Assembly: GCA_029245025.1 (NCBI GenBank)
Contig: JAQWQC010000006.1
Span: 186,001 to 250,000, forward strand
Source: Rhodospirillaceae bacterium
Lineage (GTDB): Bacteria; Pseudomonadota; Alphaproteobacteria; Rhodospirillales; Rhodospirillaceae
Direction of reading: 5' to 3'
DNA length: 64,000 bases
Shown: positions 18,659 to 28,446 of the stretch, in pieces
How positions within the stretch are numbered: position 1 is the stretch's first letter
How the letters are laid out: each line of letters starts with the position of its first letter
The notes under the pieces: generated by a model
What the model saw: the letters and a program-made list of their open reading frames with translations, nothing else
What the model was told of the DNA's origin: nothing
Databases searched by the model: none
Program-made: the position numbers and the translations under genes

Positions 18659-20836
18659 TTACAGACGAGTCTTAATGGTGAACAGCCACGTCATTGGCTC
18701 ACCGGGGTAGACCGTGAGGAAGCCGAGGCCACTAAAGTCGAGGCTTTGGCTGATGTATTCATCGTCAATACAGTTGCGGCAGGACACACCGACAGACAAT
18801 GACCCGTCTTCACGTTCAAAGTTGATAGCTGCACTGACCAGATCAATGGTTCCAGATTTAGCCGCTGGTGTGTTTTGCAGATTCGTGAAGTGGCTGTCGC
18901 TGTAGTTGTAGTCAGCGTTGATGCGGGCGCTCCAGTCGTCGTTGACCGGCGCCAGGTAACTAAAGCCAAGCTGCGCAGAGAACCCTGGCAAACGCTGTAA
19001 CTCTTCACCGACAACGACACCAGCAAGCGCTGGATCAACGTCGATGTACTTGCCTTCTTGAATGCCGAAGTTGCCGAAGATATCGAGGTTCTCGGTGATA
19101 CGAGCGGTGATTTCACCTTCCAGGCCGTAGACCTCAGCATCGTTGGTGGCAACGATGAAGTTACCGCCTGCACCCGTCGCTGAATTAAACAGGTTGGTGT
19201 AATCGTAATAGAACGCATCCAAGTTGAGGCGCACCTGGCCATCCATCAAGCTGGATTTGAGTCCAACCTCATAGTTGTCGACAATTTCAGGGGCGAACGC
19301 TGTCACCTCTGCGGGATTGTTTGTTCTGGCCGTCCAGCCGCCAGACTTAAAGCCCCGCGTGAACATCGCGAAGACGTTGACGTCTTCGTTGATGTCGTAT
19401 TGAAGACCGACACGTGGGGTGAACTCGTTGAAGTCTTGCTCGGTTGGCGTACCCAAAGACCGCAATGTGTCGCTATCCCAGTCAATGATCGGACCATCAC
19501 TCACCAGACCAACCGTGCCGCCGACTTTGTGGATAATGTCTAGGGTCTTTTCGTCACGGGTGAAGCGACCACCGACGATTAAACGCAAGTCATCGGTCAG
19601 GCTGTATGTGCCTTCCGCAAATGCGGCATAACTTTTTACGCCGACATCATAGTCGCGCGAGAAGAACGGAAGCGGCACACGAATGGTTGGCGCAATGAAC
19701 AAATTAATTTCGTCGCCGATAAACGAGAATGAGTTTTCTTCGAAGTAAAACACACCGGCGTTATATTCGAGACGGTCATCAGCCATGGTGCCGCTGAATT
19801 TAAACTCTTGGCTCAGCTGATCACTGTCATTGATGGTGTAGAGGTTAAAGATCGACACCGGTTGGTCGGTCAGGTCAAGGTTCCAGCTTTGGTAGGTGTT
19901 ACGCCAAGAGGTGATCGACTGAAAATTCGTTGTTTCGTTGATGTCATAAGAGATGTTTGCAGCCATCCCCCAAGCGCGGCCAATGTTCTCGGTATCGATG
20001 CTTGAATCAACACTATAAAGATCGCCATCGAAGGGGCGCGTAAAGCCCAGGATGTCTTTGCCGTAAAGGCCACGGGCCGTGCTTTGGCTCCAATCGAAAG
20101 AGAGATCGACGGTTAGGTCTTCGTTCGGAAGAATGCGCAGTTGCGCCCGTGTACCGTAAATTTCACGGTCATTGACGTCTTTACCGAGCACTTCGTTATC
20201 GGTGTACCCATCGCCGTATTGAGCAATACCGGTCAGCCGGAAAAAGGTGCGATCATTCATGGCACCGTTCACAGAGGCCTTAGCATTCAAACGATTGTAT
20301 CGGCCGTAGGACACTTCACCTGCGAATTCTTTATCTTCGGTCGGCTTCTGCGAAATGATTTTAATGGCACCCGCGTTGGTGTTCCGCCCATAGAGGGTCC
20401 CTTGCGGACCACGCAGCACTTCGACACGTTCAACATCAAACAGGCTGAAGTTGTTGACGCCCTGACGCGCCATGTAAACATCATCGATATAGAAGCCCAT
20501 GCCCGGGTCAACGGTAACGATGGATTCTGTGGTGCCGACACCACGCAAGAACACCGTCGTTGCGGTGTTCTGACCGATGTTATTGTTGCCGATCAGGTTC
20601 GGAACGTTGTTGACGATATCAACCACGTTGAACGACTGACGACGTTCGATTTCATTGGCATCAAAAGCCGAAACGGCGATCGGAGCTTCCAACAACGTAC
20701 TTTCGCGCCGCTGTGCGGTAACCACAATTTCTTCTAAGGCCAAGGTGCTCTGCGCCATAGCGGCACCGCCTGGTGAAAGTAAGGCCAGAGATACAGCAGT
20801 ACCCATTAGGAAAGATGATTTATTGATCGCGCGCAT
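18659..20836 (-). CDS. TonB-dependent outer-membrane receptor
   Basis: Signal peptide; EEIVVTAQRRESTLLEAPIAVSAFDANEIERR (TonB box/plug); RGPQGTLYGRNTNAGAIKIISQKP; C-terminal YPGEPMTWLFTIKTRL. Confidence 0.93.
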   Translation of the reverse strand: MRAINKSSFLMGTAVSLALLSPGGAAMAQSTLALEEIVVTAQRRESTLLEAPIAVSAFDANEIERRQSFNVVDIVNNVPNLIGNNNIGQNTATTVFLRGVGTTESIVTVDPGMGFYIDDVYMARQGVNNFSLFDVERVEVLRGPQGTLYGRNTNAGAIKIISQKPTEDKEFAGEVSYGRYNRLNAKASVNGAMNDRTFFRLTGIAQYGDGYTDNEVLGKDVNDREIYGTRAQLRILPNEDLTVDLSFDWSQSTARGLYGKDILGFTRPFDGDLYSVDSSIDTENIGRAWGMAANISYDINETTNFQSITSWRNTYQSWNLDLTDQPVSIFNLYTINDSDQLSQEFKFSGTMADDRLEYNAGVFYFEENSFSFIGDEINLFIAPTIRVPLPFFSRDYDVGVKSYAAFAEGTYSLTDDLRLIVGGRFTRDEKTLDIIHKVGGTVGLVSDGPIIDWDSDTLRSLGTPTEQDFNEFTPRVGLQYDINEDVNVFAMFTRGFKSGGWTARTNNPAEVTAFAPEIVDNYEVGLKSSLMDGQVRLNLDAFYYDYTNLFNSATGAGGNFIVATNDAEVYGLEGEITARITENLDIFGNFGIQEGKYIDVDPALAGVVVGEELQRLPGFSAQLGFSYLAPVNDDWSARINADYNYSDSHFTNLQNTPAAKSGTIDLVSAAINFEREDGSLSVGVSCRNCIDDEYISQSLDFSGLGFLTVYPGEPMTWLFTIKTRL

Positions 20837-20936
20837 GATGAGGTGTCTCCTCTATTCCTCCCGATGATCCGACTGGGTTAGCCGGATGAATTGGGGTGAG
20901 TATTCTTTTTTTTCTGCCAATCTTGGTAGAGGGTAA

Positions 20937-20971
20937 TCCATATATGTAGATAGTCCATATACATATATGGA
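20937..20971. promoter_or_regulatory. Candidate IclR-type operator between divergent TonB receptor and IclR genes
   Basis: TCCATATATGT (20937-20947) and ACATATATGGA (20961-20971) are a perfect 11-bp inverted repeat; a third half-site TCCATAT at 20954-20960. Confidence 0.55.
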
Positions 20972-21039
20972 AGATTAATTATATTGGTGAGCTCCTGTTG
21001 CATGGCTGCAACCCCACCAAAACCCAGGTATTTTTTGAG

Positions 21040-21804
21040 ATGAACGACAACGCTGAAATATCTCCCGATTCTGGCGGAGTCGTGAAATCCGCCTCTCGAA
21101 CACTCGCCATCCTTGAGTCCTTTCAGAACTGGAAACGACCTGCTGGCGCCCGCGAGATCGCCCGTAATCTTGAGATGCCGCGGTCGAGCGCGAACGCCCT
21201 ACTGGCCAGCTTAGTGACCCTTGGCTACCTCTGGTTCGAGCCCAAAAACGCCACCTATTTTCCAACGCTAAAGGTTGGCTTGTTGGGCGATTGGTTGATC
21301 GGTTCGATCCGTCGTGACCGCACCCTGGGCAGCATTCTTCAAGAGATTAGTTCTGCCACAGGAGAGACTGTTTCAATTGCCATGCGTGCCGGTTTCGACA
21401 TGCAGTTTGTCACTATTTTCCCCAGCACTTTTCCGATCGCTCTCAACATTGAAGAAGGCGCGCTGGCCCCTCTGTTTGATTCCGCCGTCGGCATAGCCTG
21501 GTTGGCGTCGCAAGATTCTGGAGAGGTTGAAGACCTCGTGACGACCTACAACAAGAGACCGCGGTCAAAGCCCGTCATCCTGGTAGACCTAAAAAGAAAG
21601 ATCAGCGAGGTTAGCGCGAAAGGCGCAGCAGTTGCCTACGACAAGGTGCTTCCTTACACAGGAGCCATTGGCCTCGCGTATCCACGCCCAGTTCAAGCGC
21701 AAACCGTTGTGATTGGAGCAGCTGGTCCCTACGACCGTATCCGCAGGTCGGAGAAACAAATTATTACTCTGATCAGACGCTTGGTTCGTCAAACCCTCGG
21801 CTGA
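21040..21804 (+). CDS. IclR family transcriptional regulator
   Basis: KSASRTLAILESFQNWKRPAGAREIARNLEMPRSSANALLASLVTLGYLWFEP...LTLIRRLVRQTLG layout. Confidence 0.88.
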   Translation: MNDNAEISPDSGGVVKSASRTLAILESFQNWKRPAGAREIARNLEMPRSSANALLASLVTLGYLWFEPKNATYFPTLKVGLLGDWLIGSIRRDRTLGSILQEISSATGETVSIAMRAGFDMQFVTIFPSTFPIALNIEEGALAPLFDSAVGIAWLASQDSGEVEDLVTTYNKRPRSKPVILVDLKRKISEVSAKGAAVAYDKVLPYTGAIGLAYPRPVQAQTVVIGAAGPYDRIRRSEKQIITLIRRLVRQTLG

Positions 21805-21861
21805 CCCATTGTAGTGCTTGTGATAAGGAATGGCCCTTCGGCGGACCACCTAGGACGTTCC

Positions 21862-23625
21862 ATGATATTGAGACTGAGTTTTCTAGCAAGTTTAGCCGTA
21901 AGCGTGTTGACCGGCTGCGCGGACCGAGCCGCTACACCTGCTGCTGCTCAAGACATAAATTTTCCTGAGGCTTCCAGTGGTCTTGTCGAACAAAAAGGCG
22001 GCACAGCATCAAACTTCATGGTCGCGGCAGCAAACCCCCTTGCGGTGCAGGCTGGGTATGACGCGATTAAAGCTGGTGGCAACGCCCTTGATGCCGCCTT
22101 TGCCACACAACTGGTGCTCAACTTAGTTGAACCACAATCCTCAGGTATCGGCGGCGGCGCCTTTGTTTTGTATTGGGACAATACCGCGAAACAACTTCAT
22201 GCCTACGATGGCCGGGAAACCGCGCCAGCCACCGCGACTGAAGAGAGATTTCTCACAGACGACGGCACAGCAATGCGTCGTCCGCAAGCCGTTATTGGTG
22301 GCAAATCCGTCGGCGTCCCCGGGCTTGTGAAAGTTATGAAACTGGCGCACGAGCGCCATGGCGCACTTGATTGGGCGAATACATTCACTGCGGCCATCGA
22401 CATTGCAGAAAACGGTTTCGCGATATCGCCGCGATTATTCCGTTTGCTCGGAGTCGACAAGACGTTGTCGCAGATCGAGACGCCCGCTGAGCATTATTAT
22501 CTTAAAGACGGCACACCAAAACCGATTGGCACAGTGCTCAAGAATCCAGAGATGGCGACAACCCTCAAACGCATCGCCACAGAAGGTCCGAGTGCGTTTT
22601 ACAGCGGCAGCTTGGCTGAGGCCATCGTCGCAGAGGTGCAGCAGTCCACGCGCAATCCTGCTGATCTGACCATGGCTGATATGGCTTCCTATCGCGCCAA
22701 AGAGCGCACGCCGTTGTGCGCCCTCTATCGGCGCTTCACGGTGTGCGGCATGCCAGCACCAACCTCTGGCGGGATCGGTGTCATTCAAACGCTAGGACTG
22801 CTCGAGAAACATGACCTGCCAAACATGGAACCCTGGTCCACGGAAGCGGCGCATCTGTTTATAGAGGCGAGCCGGTTGGTCTATGCCGACCGCGCCTCAT
22901 ACATCGCCGACCCAGATTTCTCGCCTGTTCCTGAACAAGGTTTGATTGATCGCGGCTATTTGGCAGATCGCGCCGCCTTAATTGATGTAACGGCGCGCAT
23001 GGCTGACGTGGAGGCCGGTGCACCACGGCAAAAAGGGACTTTTAACTATGGGCCGGGACGTGATTTTGAACGGCCCTCGACCACACACATTTCGGTTGTG
23101 GACAGCGACGGCAATGCTGTGTCCATGACCAGCTCCATCGAAGGAGCGTTTGGGTCTCATTTAATGGTTGGTGGATTTTTACTGAATAATCAGCTGACAG
23201 ACTTTTCCTATGACGCTGTGGCGGATGGGCGAACCGTCGCCAACCGGGTCGAAGGCGGAAAGCGCCCACGCAGTTCCATGGCCCCCATTATTGTATTCGA
23301 CGAGAACAATGAAATTGTTGTTGTTTCTGGGTCACCTGGTGGGATGGCGATCGTCCCACTGGTGAGTAAAACACTCATCGCCATGCTTGATTGGGGCATG
23401 ACACCTCAAGAAGCGACCGATCTGCCAAACATTTTACTGTTTGGACCAACCGTATTTTTGGAAGGCGGCACAGCCCTGGCAAACGGCAAGGAAGCCCTGG
23501 AAGCGCTTGGTCACCGCGTGCGGGTTGGCAACTTTCCCAGTGGAGTGCATGCCATCGGCATACGAGATGGTGTGATTTATGGGGGCGCGGATCCCCGGCG
23601 CGAAGGCACTGTGCTCGGCGAGTAA
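21862..23625 (+). CDS. ggt: Gamma-glutamyltransferase, predicted lipoprotein
   Basis: Lipobox VLTGC; NPLAVQAGYDAIKAGGNALDAAFATQLVLNLVEPQSSGIGGGAF; catalytic region RPSTTHISVVDSDGNAVSMTSSIEGAFGS. Confidence 0.93.
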   Translation: MILRLSFLASLAVSVLTGCADRAATPAAAQDINFPEASSGLVEQKGGTASNFMVAAANPLAVQAGYDAIKAGGNALDAAFATQLVLNLVEPQSSGIGGGAFVLYWDNTAKQLHAYDGRETAPATATEERFLTDDGTAMRRPQAVIGGKSVGVPGLVKVMKLAHERHGALDWANTFTAAIDIAENGFAISPRLFRLLGVDKTLSQIETPAEHYYLKDGTPKPIGTVLKNPEMATTLKRIATEGPSAFYSGSLAEAIVAEVQQSTRNPADLTMADMASYRAKERTPLCALYRRFTVCGMPAPTSGGIGVIQTLGLLEKHDLPNMEPWSTEAAHLFIEASRLVYADRASYIADPDFSPVPEQGLIDRGYLADRAALIDVTARMADVEAGAPRQKGTFNYGPGRDFERPSTTHISVVDSDGNAVSMTSSIEGAFGSHLMVGGFLLNNQLTDFSYDAVADGRTVANRVEGGKRPRSSMAPIIVFDENNEIVVVSGSPGGMAIVPLVSKTLIAMLDWGMTPQEATDLPNILLFGPTVFLEGGTALANGKEALEALGHRVRVGNFPSGVHAIGIRDGVIYGGADPRREGTVLGE

Positions 23626-23644
23626 GTCGCGCGCTCAGCTAACC

Positions 23645-24238
23645 TTATCCCGGGTTCTTCCTGGACGGCTCGGACACTTCAATCAGGTGGCCGTCAGGGT
23701 CATAGACAAACATACGATATCCCGTATCCCGCACAGACCCATCCGGATTGGTAACCTCAAACCGTTCGGGTTGTGTGTGAAATCGAGCACCTGTCTCCTG
23801 TAATCTGTTGTAGACGAAATTGATGTCGTCGGTTTCCACCATAATGATGACATCACCAACACCTATCCCCATAAGGTTGCCCCGCGCGTTGGCCAGAGGC
23901 GGGCGCTCATAGCCAAGCAAACCAATCATGCCAATGCGATCATGATCGCCACGCATGATGACGATGCGACCAAACTTGGGGTCGGCCGTTAAGGGGAGAT
24001 CATTCGACCCGATGACCCCGCCTTCATCTGAGTCACTGCTGGATTTTTCGAACCACGGCGTCAAACCTAGGCGCTGATAGAAATCGATTGAACGTCCTAT
24101 ATCTTCAACCAGCAGTGTTGTCCTACGCACAGCTGTTTCCTGTGCCGATAGAGTCGACGGACCAACGACACAAGACAAACCGAAAACAGCGCACACCATC
24201 ACGGCGATTTGCATACAATGGAGAATGCGATGCGCCAT
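23645..24238 (-). CDS. VOC (glyoxalase/bleomycin-resistance fold) protein with signal peptide
   Basis: RRTTLLVEDIGRSIDFYQRLGLTPWFEK...GYRMFVYDPDGHLIEVSEPS. Confidence 0.85.
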   Translation of the reverse strand: MAHRILHCMQIAVMVCAVFGLSCVVGPSTLSAQETAVRRTTLLVEDIGRSIDFYQRLGLTPWFEKSSSDSDEGGVIGSNDLPLTADPKFGRIVIMRGDHDRIGMIGLLGYERPPLANARGNLMGIGVGDVIIMVETDDINFVYNRLQETGARFHTQPERFEVTNPDGSVRDTGYRMFVYDPDGHLIEVSEPSRKNPG

Positions 24239-24496
24239 TTTTCATCTTGTCCTTTGTGTGACAGGCACGGCAACAGCCGACCTTTGGAAACTAGCTCACT
24301 CTAGAGAACAAAGCCCAGAGAGCAAGTATCGTTGAGTCCTTTTAGCTTCACGATGATGTGTCAGCTGCATTTTGGGGTACCAGGCATGCCAGTGGGAGAC
24401 GCGGTTGGCCGATATCAATAGCCTAGCTCTCAATCCGGCAGAAGCTGTGGCGAAGACAGTTCTTGAGAAACTGGACAACCGAGACCCAAATCCACC

Positions 24497-24952
24497 TCAA
24501 GACTGAGACGCTGCAGCCCGAATGCGAGCGATCATTGCGACCAGGCCATTGCGACGGCTTGGGCTGAGATGTTGATCGAGACCCAACTGCGAAAAAGCAG
24601 CTTCTGCATTCACAGCGGCGACCTGACCCATCTCCTTCCCAGTGTACAATGACGCCAAGACGTGAATGAGCCCCTTCACGATGTGCGCGTCACTATCCGC
24701 CGCGAATGCAAAACGACTTTGGCCCCCATCGACATGCCCCGGAATAATCCAGACCTGGCTCATACACCCGCGAACTTTGTATGTCTCGGTTTTTAGATCG
24801 TCTGGAAAAATAGGAAGTTTTTTACCTAGATCAATGATGTAGCGATAGCGGTCTTCCCAGTCGTCAAGCAGACCAAAATTATCAACCAAGTCGTCAAAAT
24901 TGGCGGCCGGTTCGATCATATGTAAACCTGGGTTATGTGTTACGTCCTGCAT
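24497..24952 (-). CDS. sufE: SufE family Fe-S sulfur acceptor
   Basis: FDDLVDNFGLLDDWEDRYRYIIDLGKKLPIFPDDLKTETYKVRGCMSQVWI; conserved RGCxSxVW cysteine. Confidence 0.92.
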   Translation of the reverse strand: MQDVTHNPGLHMIEPAANFDDLVDNFGLLDDWEDRYRYIIDLGKKLPIFPDDLKTETYKVRGCMSQVWIIPGHVDGGQSRFAFAADSDAHIVKGLIHVLASLYTGKEMGQVAAVNAEAAFSQLGLDQHLSPSRRNGLVAMIARIRAAASQS

Positions 24953-25005
24953 ACCTGTATCTTCTTCACGATGCGCAAACCATAGCGGGCGCCTAGGCCA
25001 CGACA

Positions 25006-25428
25006 ATGATATCGATTACTGACCATATAACCCTAGATCCCGAAGAACTCGAGTTTTCCTTTGTACGGGCGTCAGGCCCTGGCGGACAAAACGTAAATAA
25101 AGTCTCCAGCGCCGTACAACTTCGGTTTAATGCAGCTGAATCTCCCTCCCTCCCGCCTGATGTCCGCAGCCGGGTCATTTCCCTCGCGGGGCGGCGAGCA
25201 AATAGACAGGGCATTATCGTTATTGAAGCCAAACGCTTTCGTCATCAAACACGAAACCGAGAGGATGCACTGAACCGCCTTGTGGCCCTAATCGTCAAGG
25301 CGACTCAGGTAGGTCGCCCACGCCGCCCCGGTAAGCCACCGAAATCATCAAGAACAAAACGCCTGAACGAAAAGAAACGTCGGGGCTCTGTCAAGCAACT
25401 CAGGAAGGGGCCCGGCACCATGGATTAA
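25006..25428 (+). CDS. arfB: Alternative ribosome-rescue factor ArfB (YaeJ-type, GGQ)
   Basis: FSFVRASGPGGQNVNKVSSAVQLRF and basic C-terminal tail KPPKSSRTKRLNEKKRRGSVKQLRKG. Confidence 0.92.
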   Translation: MISITDHITLDPEELEFSFVRASGPGGQNVNKVSSAVQLRFNAAESPSLPPDVRSRVISLAGRRANRQGIIVIEAKRFRHQTRNREDALNRLVALIVKATQVGRPRRPGKPPKSSRTKRLNEKKRRGSVKQLRKGPGTMD

Positions 25429-25494
25429 AGAGCCGGTGGAGTGCACCTATAGCGGTCACCGCTTACCCTTAAGCTCTCGCATCACCTTCCAAAT

Positions 25495-25824
25495 CTAAAA
25501 AACGGGTAATTCGACCCGGAATTCTGTGCCGTGCTGTAGCCCTGGATTAAACCCAATACGGCCGTTCATGTGTTCAATCAGACCCTTTGAGAGCGCCAAA
25601 CCAACCCCCGTCCCTTCTTCACCTGACGCTTCCGCACCCAATCGATTGAAGCTTTGAAAAACCTCATCGCGCCGTTCTTCTGGGATACCTGGCCCAGTAT
25701 CGACAACACCGATGCGACAATAGCCTTCACCAGCGTCCGACGCACTGAAGATCACAGACCCTCCAGCTCGATTGTATTTGATGGCGTTGGAAGTCAAATT
25801 GACCAGCACTTGTGTCAGCCTCAT
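25495..25824 (-). pseudogene. Histidine-kinase ATPase-domain remnant (N-terminus absent)
   Basis: (LRAPVLADS)MRLTQVLVNLTSNAIKYN...GVVDTGPGIPEERRDEVFQSFNRLG...GTGVGLALSKGLIEHMNGRIG; in-frame TAG just upstream and ABC gene abuts; no DHp/His box. Confidence 0.7.
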
Positions 25825-25858
25825 TGAATCAGCCAGAACCGGCGCACGCAGCTAAGGG

Positions 25859-27661
25859 TCAGGCTTCGGAATTGGCAGAAAACTGTAGTTTTGCGAGTCT
25901 GGCGTAGAGCGGATTTGACTCCAGAAGGGCGTCGTGAGGTCCGGTAGCGATCAATTTCCCATCTTCCAGAACAGCGATTCGGTCTGCCTGGACCACTGTT
26001 GCAAGGCGATGCGCGATAGCCATCGTGGTTCGTCCGTCCATCACGACCTCGAGCGCTTTTTGAACAAGTCGCTCGTTCTCAGCATCAAGCGCACTGGTTG
26101 CTTCGTCTAAGAGAAGTACCGCGGGATCACGCAAGATCGCGCGCGCGATGGCGATACGTTGTTTCTGCCCTCCCGACAACCGCATTCCTTTTTCACCGAG
26201 GAATGTGCTGAGTCCGTCGGGCAAGCGATCCAAGAACTCCGTCGCTACTGCTGCCTCAGCAGCTGCCCTGACCTCGTCGTCTGAAGCATCGGGTCGACCG
26301 TAGCGAATGTTTTCCCACGCATCGGCGGCAAAAATAACAGGGTCTTGAGCCACTAAGCCGACACGATTGCGCGCCGCCACCGGATCGGCCTGCGTTAGAT
26401 CAACACCATCGATGGATACGGTTCCACCTTGTGGGTCATAAAACCTCAACAGTAACTGGAAGACTGTCGTCTTACCCGCACCGGAAGGTCCAACCAATGC
26501 GACCGTTTCGCCAGGTTTAACATCTAAACTAAGCCCGTTGAGAGCGGCGACATCGGGCCGCGACGGATAGTGAAACGTGACGGCATCAAAATTCACCGCG
26601 CCGGCGGCTGGTTCTGGCATCGCGACAGGTTGGGCAGGCGGACGAATATCAGGCTCCGTTTCCAGCAATTCGATCAATCGCTCTGTCGCCCCCGCCGCGC
26701 GTTGCAGGTCGCCTATCACTTCGGTCAACGCACCTGTCGCACCAGCAACCAGCACCGCATAGAATACAAACGACGTCAGTTCGCCAGCAGTGATGCGACC
26801 GGAAATAACATCTTGGCCCCCCGCCCAGAGAATGAAACTGATCGCGCCGAAAACCAAAAGGATGACAACACCACCAAGCATGGCCCGGGCAGAAATCCGA
26901 CGGATCGCAACAGTGAAGGCACCTTCGACTTCGTCTGAGAATCGTTTTTCATCGACCTCTTCATGGCTGCAGGATTGCACAGTCCGAATCGCGTTCAGGC
27001 TTTCTTCCGCATAGGATCCAACATCAGCGACACGATCCTGACTGTCCCGTGACAAACGGCGAACGCGACGACCATACCAAATGATTGGAACAACAACGGC
27101 CGGAATCACCAGTGCGACCAAACCTGCAAGTTTTGCGTTGGTGTAAATCAATAGCCCGACCCCACCAATCAACGTAAGTGCGTTGCGCAACGCGATCGAT
27201 AAAGATGAACCAATCACGGTCTGAAGAAGGGAAGTGTCCGTGGTAAGACGCGACAATATTTCTCCGGTCTTGGTGACTTCAAAGAAACCGGGGCTCAATT
27301 TCAAAACCTGGGCATACACAGCTTGTCGCATATCAGCCACAACGCGTTCACCCACCCAAGAGACGAAATAGAACCGGAAGTAGGTGCCGACGGATATGAC
27401 CAGCACAATGGCCATCAACACATAGAGGCCTTGATCTAGAAATTCTGTGTCACCTGCAGACAGACCATTATCGATCAAGAACTTCACACCGAGCCCAATC
27501 GACAACGTCGCACCCGCGGTGACCACAAGAGCGAAAGCCGCCATCGCAAGCGCGCCACCGTAAGGTTTCATAAAACCAAACATGCGATAGAGATAGCGAT
27601 GATCCCGGCCTTTTGGTCGATCCATCATCGCCATGCGCGCCGCACCTCGTTGATCACTCAT
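25859..27661 (-). CDS. MsbA-like ABC exporter (TMD-NBD)
   Basis: ABC_membrane N-terminus; LVGPSGAGKTTVFQLLLRFYDP; LSGGQKQRIAIARAILRDPAVLLLDEATSALD. Confidence 0.93.
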   Translation of the reverse strand: MSDQRGAARMAMMDRPKGRDHRYLYRMFGFMKPYGGALAMAAFALVVTAGATLSIGLGVKFLIDNGLSAGDTEFLDQGLYVLMAIVLVISVGTYFRFYFVSWVGERVVADMRQAVYAQVLKLSPGFFEVTKTGEILSRLTTDTSLLQTVIGSSLSIALRNALTLIGGVGLLIYTNAKLAGLVALVIPAVVVPIIWYGRRVRRLSRDSQDRVADVGSYAEESLNAIRTVQSCSHEEVDEKRFSDEVEGAFTVAIRRISARAMLGGVVILLVFGAISFILWAGGQDVISGRITAGELTSFVFYAVLVAGATGALTEVIGDLQRAAGATERLIELLETEPDIRPPAQPVAMPEPAAGAVNFDAVTFHYPSRPDVAALNGLSLDVKPGETVALVGPSGAGKTTVFQLLLRFYDPQGGTVSIDGVDLTQADPVAARNRVGLVAQDPVIFAADAWENIRYGRPDASDDEVRAAAEAAVATEFLDRLPDGLSTFLGEKGMRLSGGQKQRIAIARAILRDPAVLLLDEATSALDAENERLVQKALEVVMDGRTTMAIAHRLATVVQADRIAVLEDGKLIATGPHDALLESNPLYARLAKLQFSANSEA

Positions 27662-28374
27662 ATTCTTTTTGTCCTTTTGTGTCGACGTCGTACGCGGGTC
27701 GCCAAGTCTTCCAATGGTTTGTCACCCAATCCCAACTCTTGCAAGTGGGTCAACGTGTCGAATAGATATTCAGCGTTGCTGCCAAGAACACCCGATGCTT
27801 GGGTAATAATTTTTGCTGTCTGGACTGGCGTCAAAGATCCTCGATAAGATCGATGTTGGCGATTCATAACGAAGGCCAGCGCAACTTGCGATCCCCTGTG
27901 GTGATGGAGTGTGACCCATTTCGGTGTGTAAGACCCGACAACCATTTCGCGACGCCACAATAGGGACAGCTCTTCCCGTAAACGTGTAGGGTTCACTTTG
28001 AGCGCAACACCCTGACAACTGCCACCAGCGTCCAGCGCCAAGACAAGACCAGGCTGGTCTCGGGTTCCACGACCAGTGGGTGCAACCATACAAAACCGGC
28101 GTCGATAGCCATAAACGGTACCCACCCGTCGCTGTACGACATCTATAATTGGATTCCACAGCAATGACCCATAGCCAAAGACCCACACGTGTTTCTTATG
28201 GGGTCTCAGGCTCAACGTCTGCTCAAGGGACTCCTCAAGCTGTGCATCACTCCATACCGGAATTTGCGGGTTGGCCTCACGGATAGACTGCCGAACTGCG
28301 TCTGCCGACAGGCTTTCGCGGGTTAACGGACTCACAGGGGGAGGCGACGATGGCTGGATCATGATATGGGTCAA
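27658..28374 (-). CDS. Gamma-glutamylcyclotransferase (ChaC-type)
   Basis: WVFGYGSLLWNPIIDVVQRRVGTVYGYRRRFCMVAPTGRGTRDQPGLVLALD. Confidence 0.9.
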   Translation of the reverse strand: MTHIMIQPSSPPPVSPLTRESLSADAVRQSIREANPQIPVWSDAQLEESLEQTLSLRPHKKHVWVFGYGSLLWNPIIDVVQRRVGTVYGYRRRFCMVAPTGRGTRDQPGLVLALDAGGSCQGVALKVNPTRLREELSLLWRREMVVGSYTPKWVTLHHHRGSQVALAFVMNRQHRSYRGSLTPVQTAKIITQASGVLGSNAEYLFDTLTHLQELGLGDKPLEDLATRVRRRHKRTKRI

Positions 28375-28446
28375 GGGGTTTGGAGCCTCATGCCAAAGTC
28401 GTCAAGACCAAACCAAAGTCGCGTCACAATAAGCCGGGTTCGACCT

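Noticed and set aside
24296-24505. Small ORF or SDR-type gene remnant (frames MCQLHFGVPGMPVGDAVGRYQ* and LADINSLALNPAEAVAKTVLEKLDNRDPNPPQD*)
   Set aside because: Protein-like but too short and frame-broken to assign; no clear start codon or family motif.
25449-25463. Palindrome AGCGGTCACCGCT as terminator after arfB
   Set aside because: Short stem, one-base loop and no T-run; could be chance.
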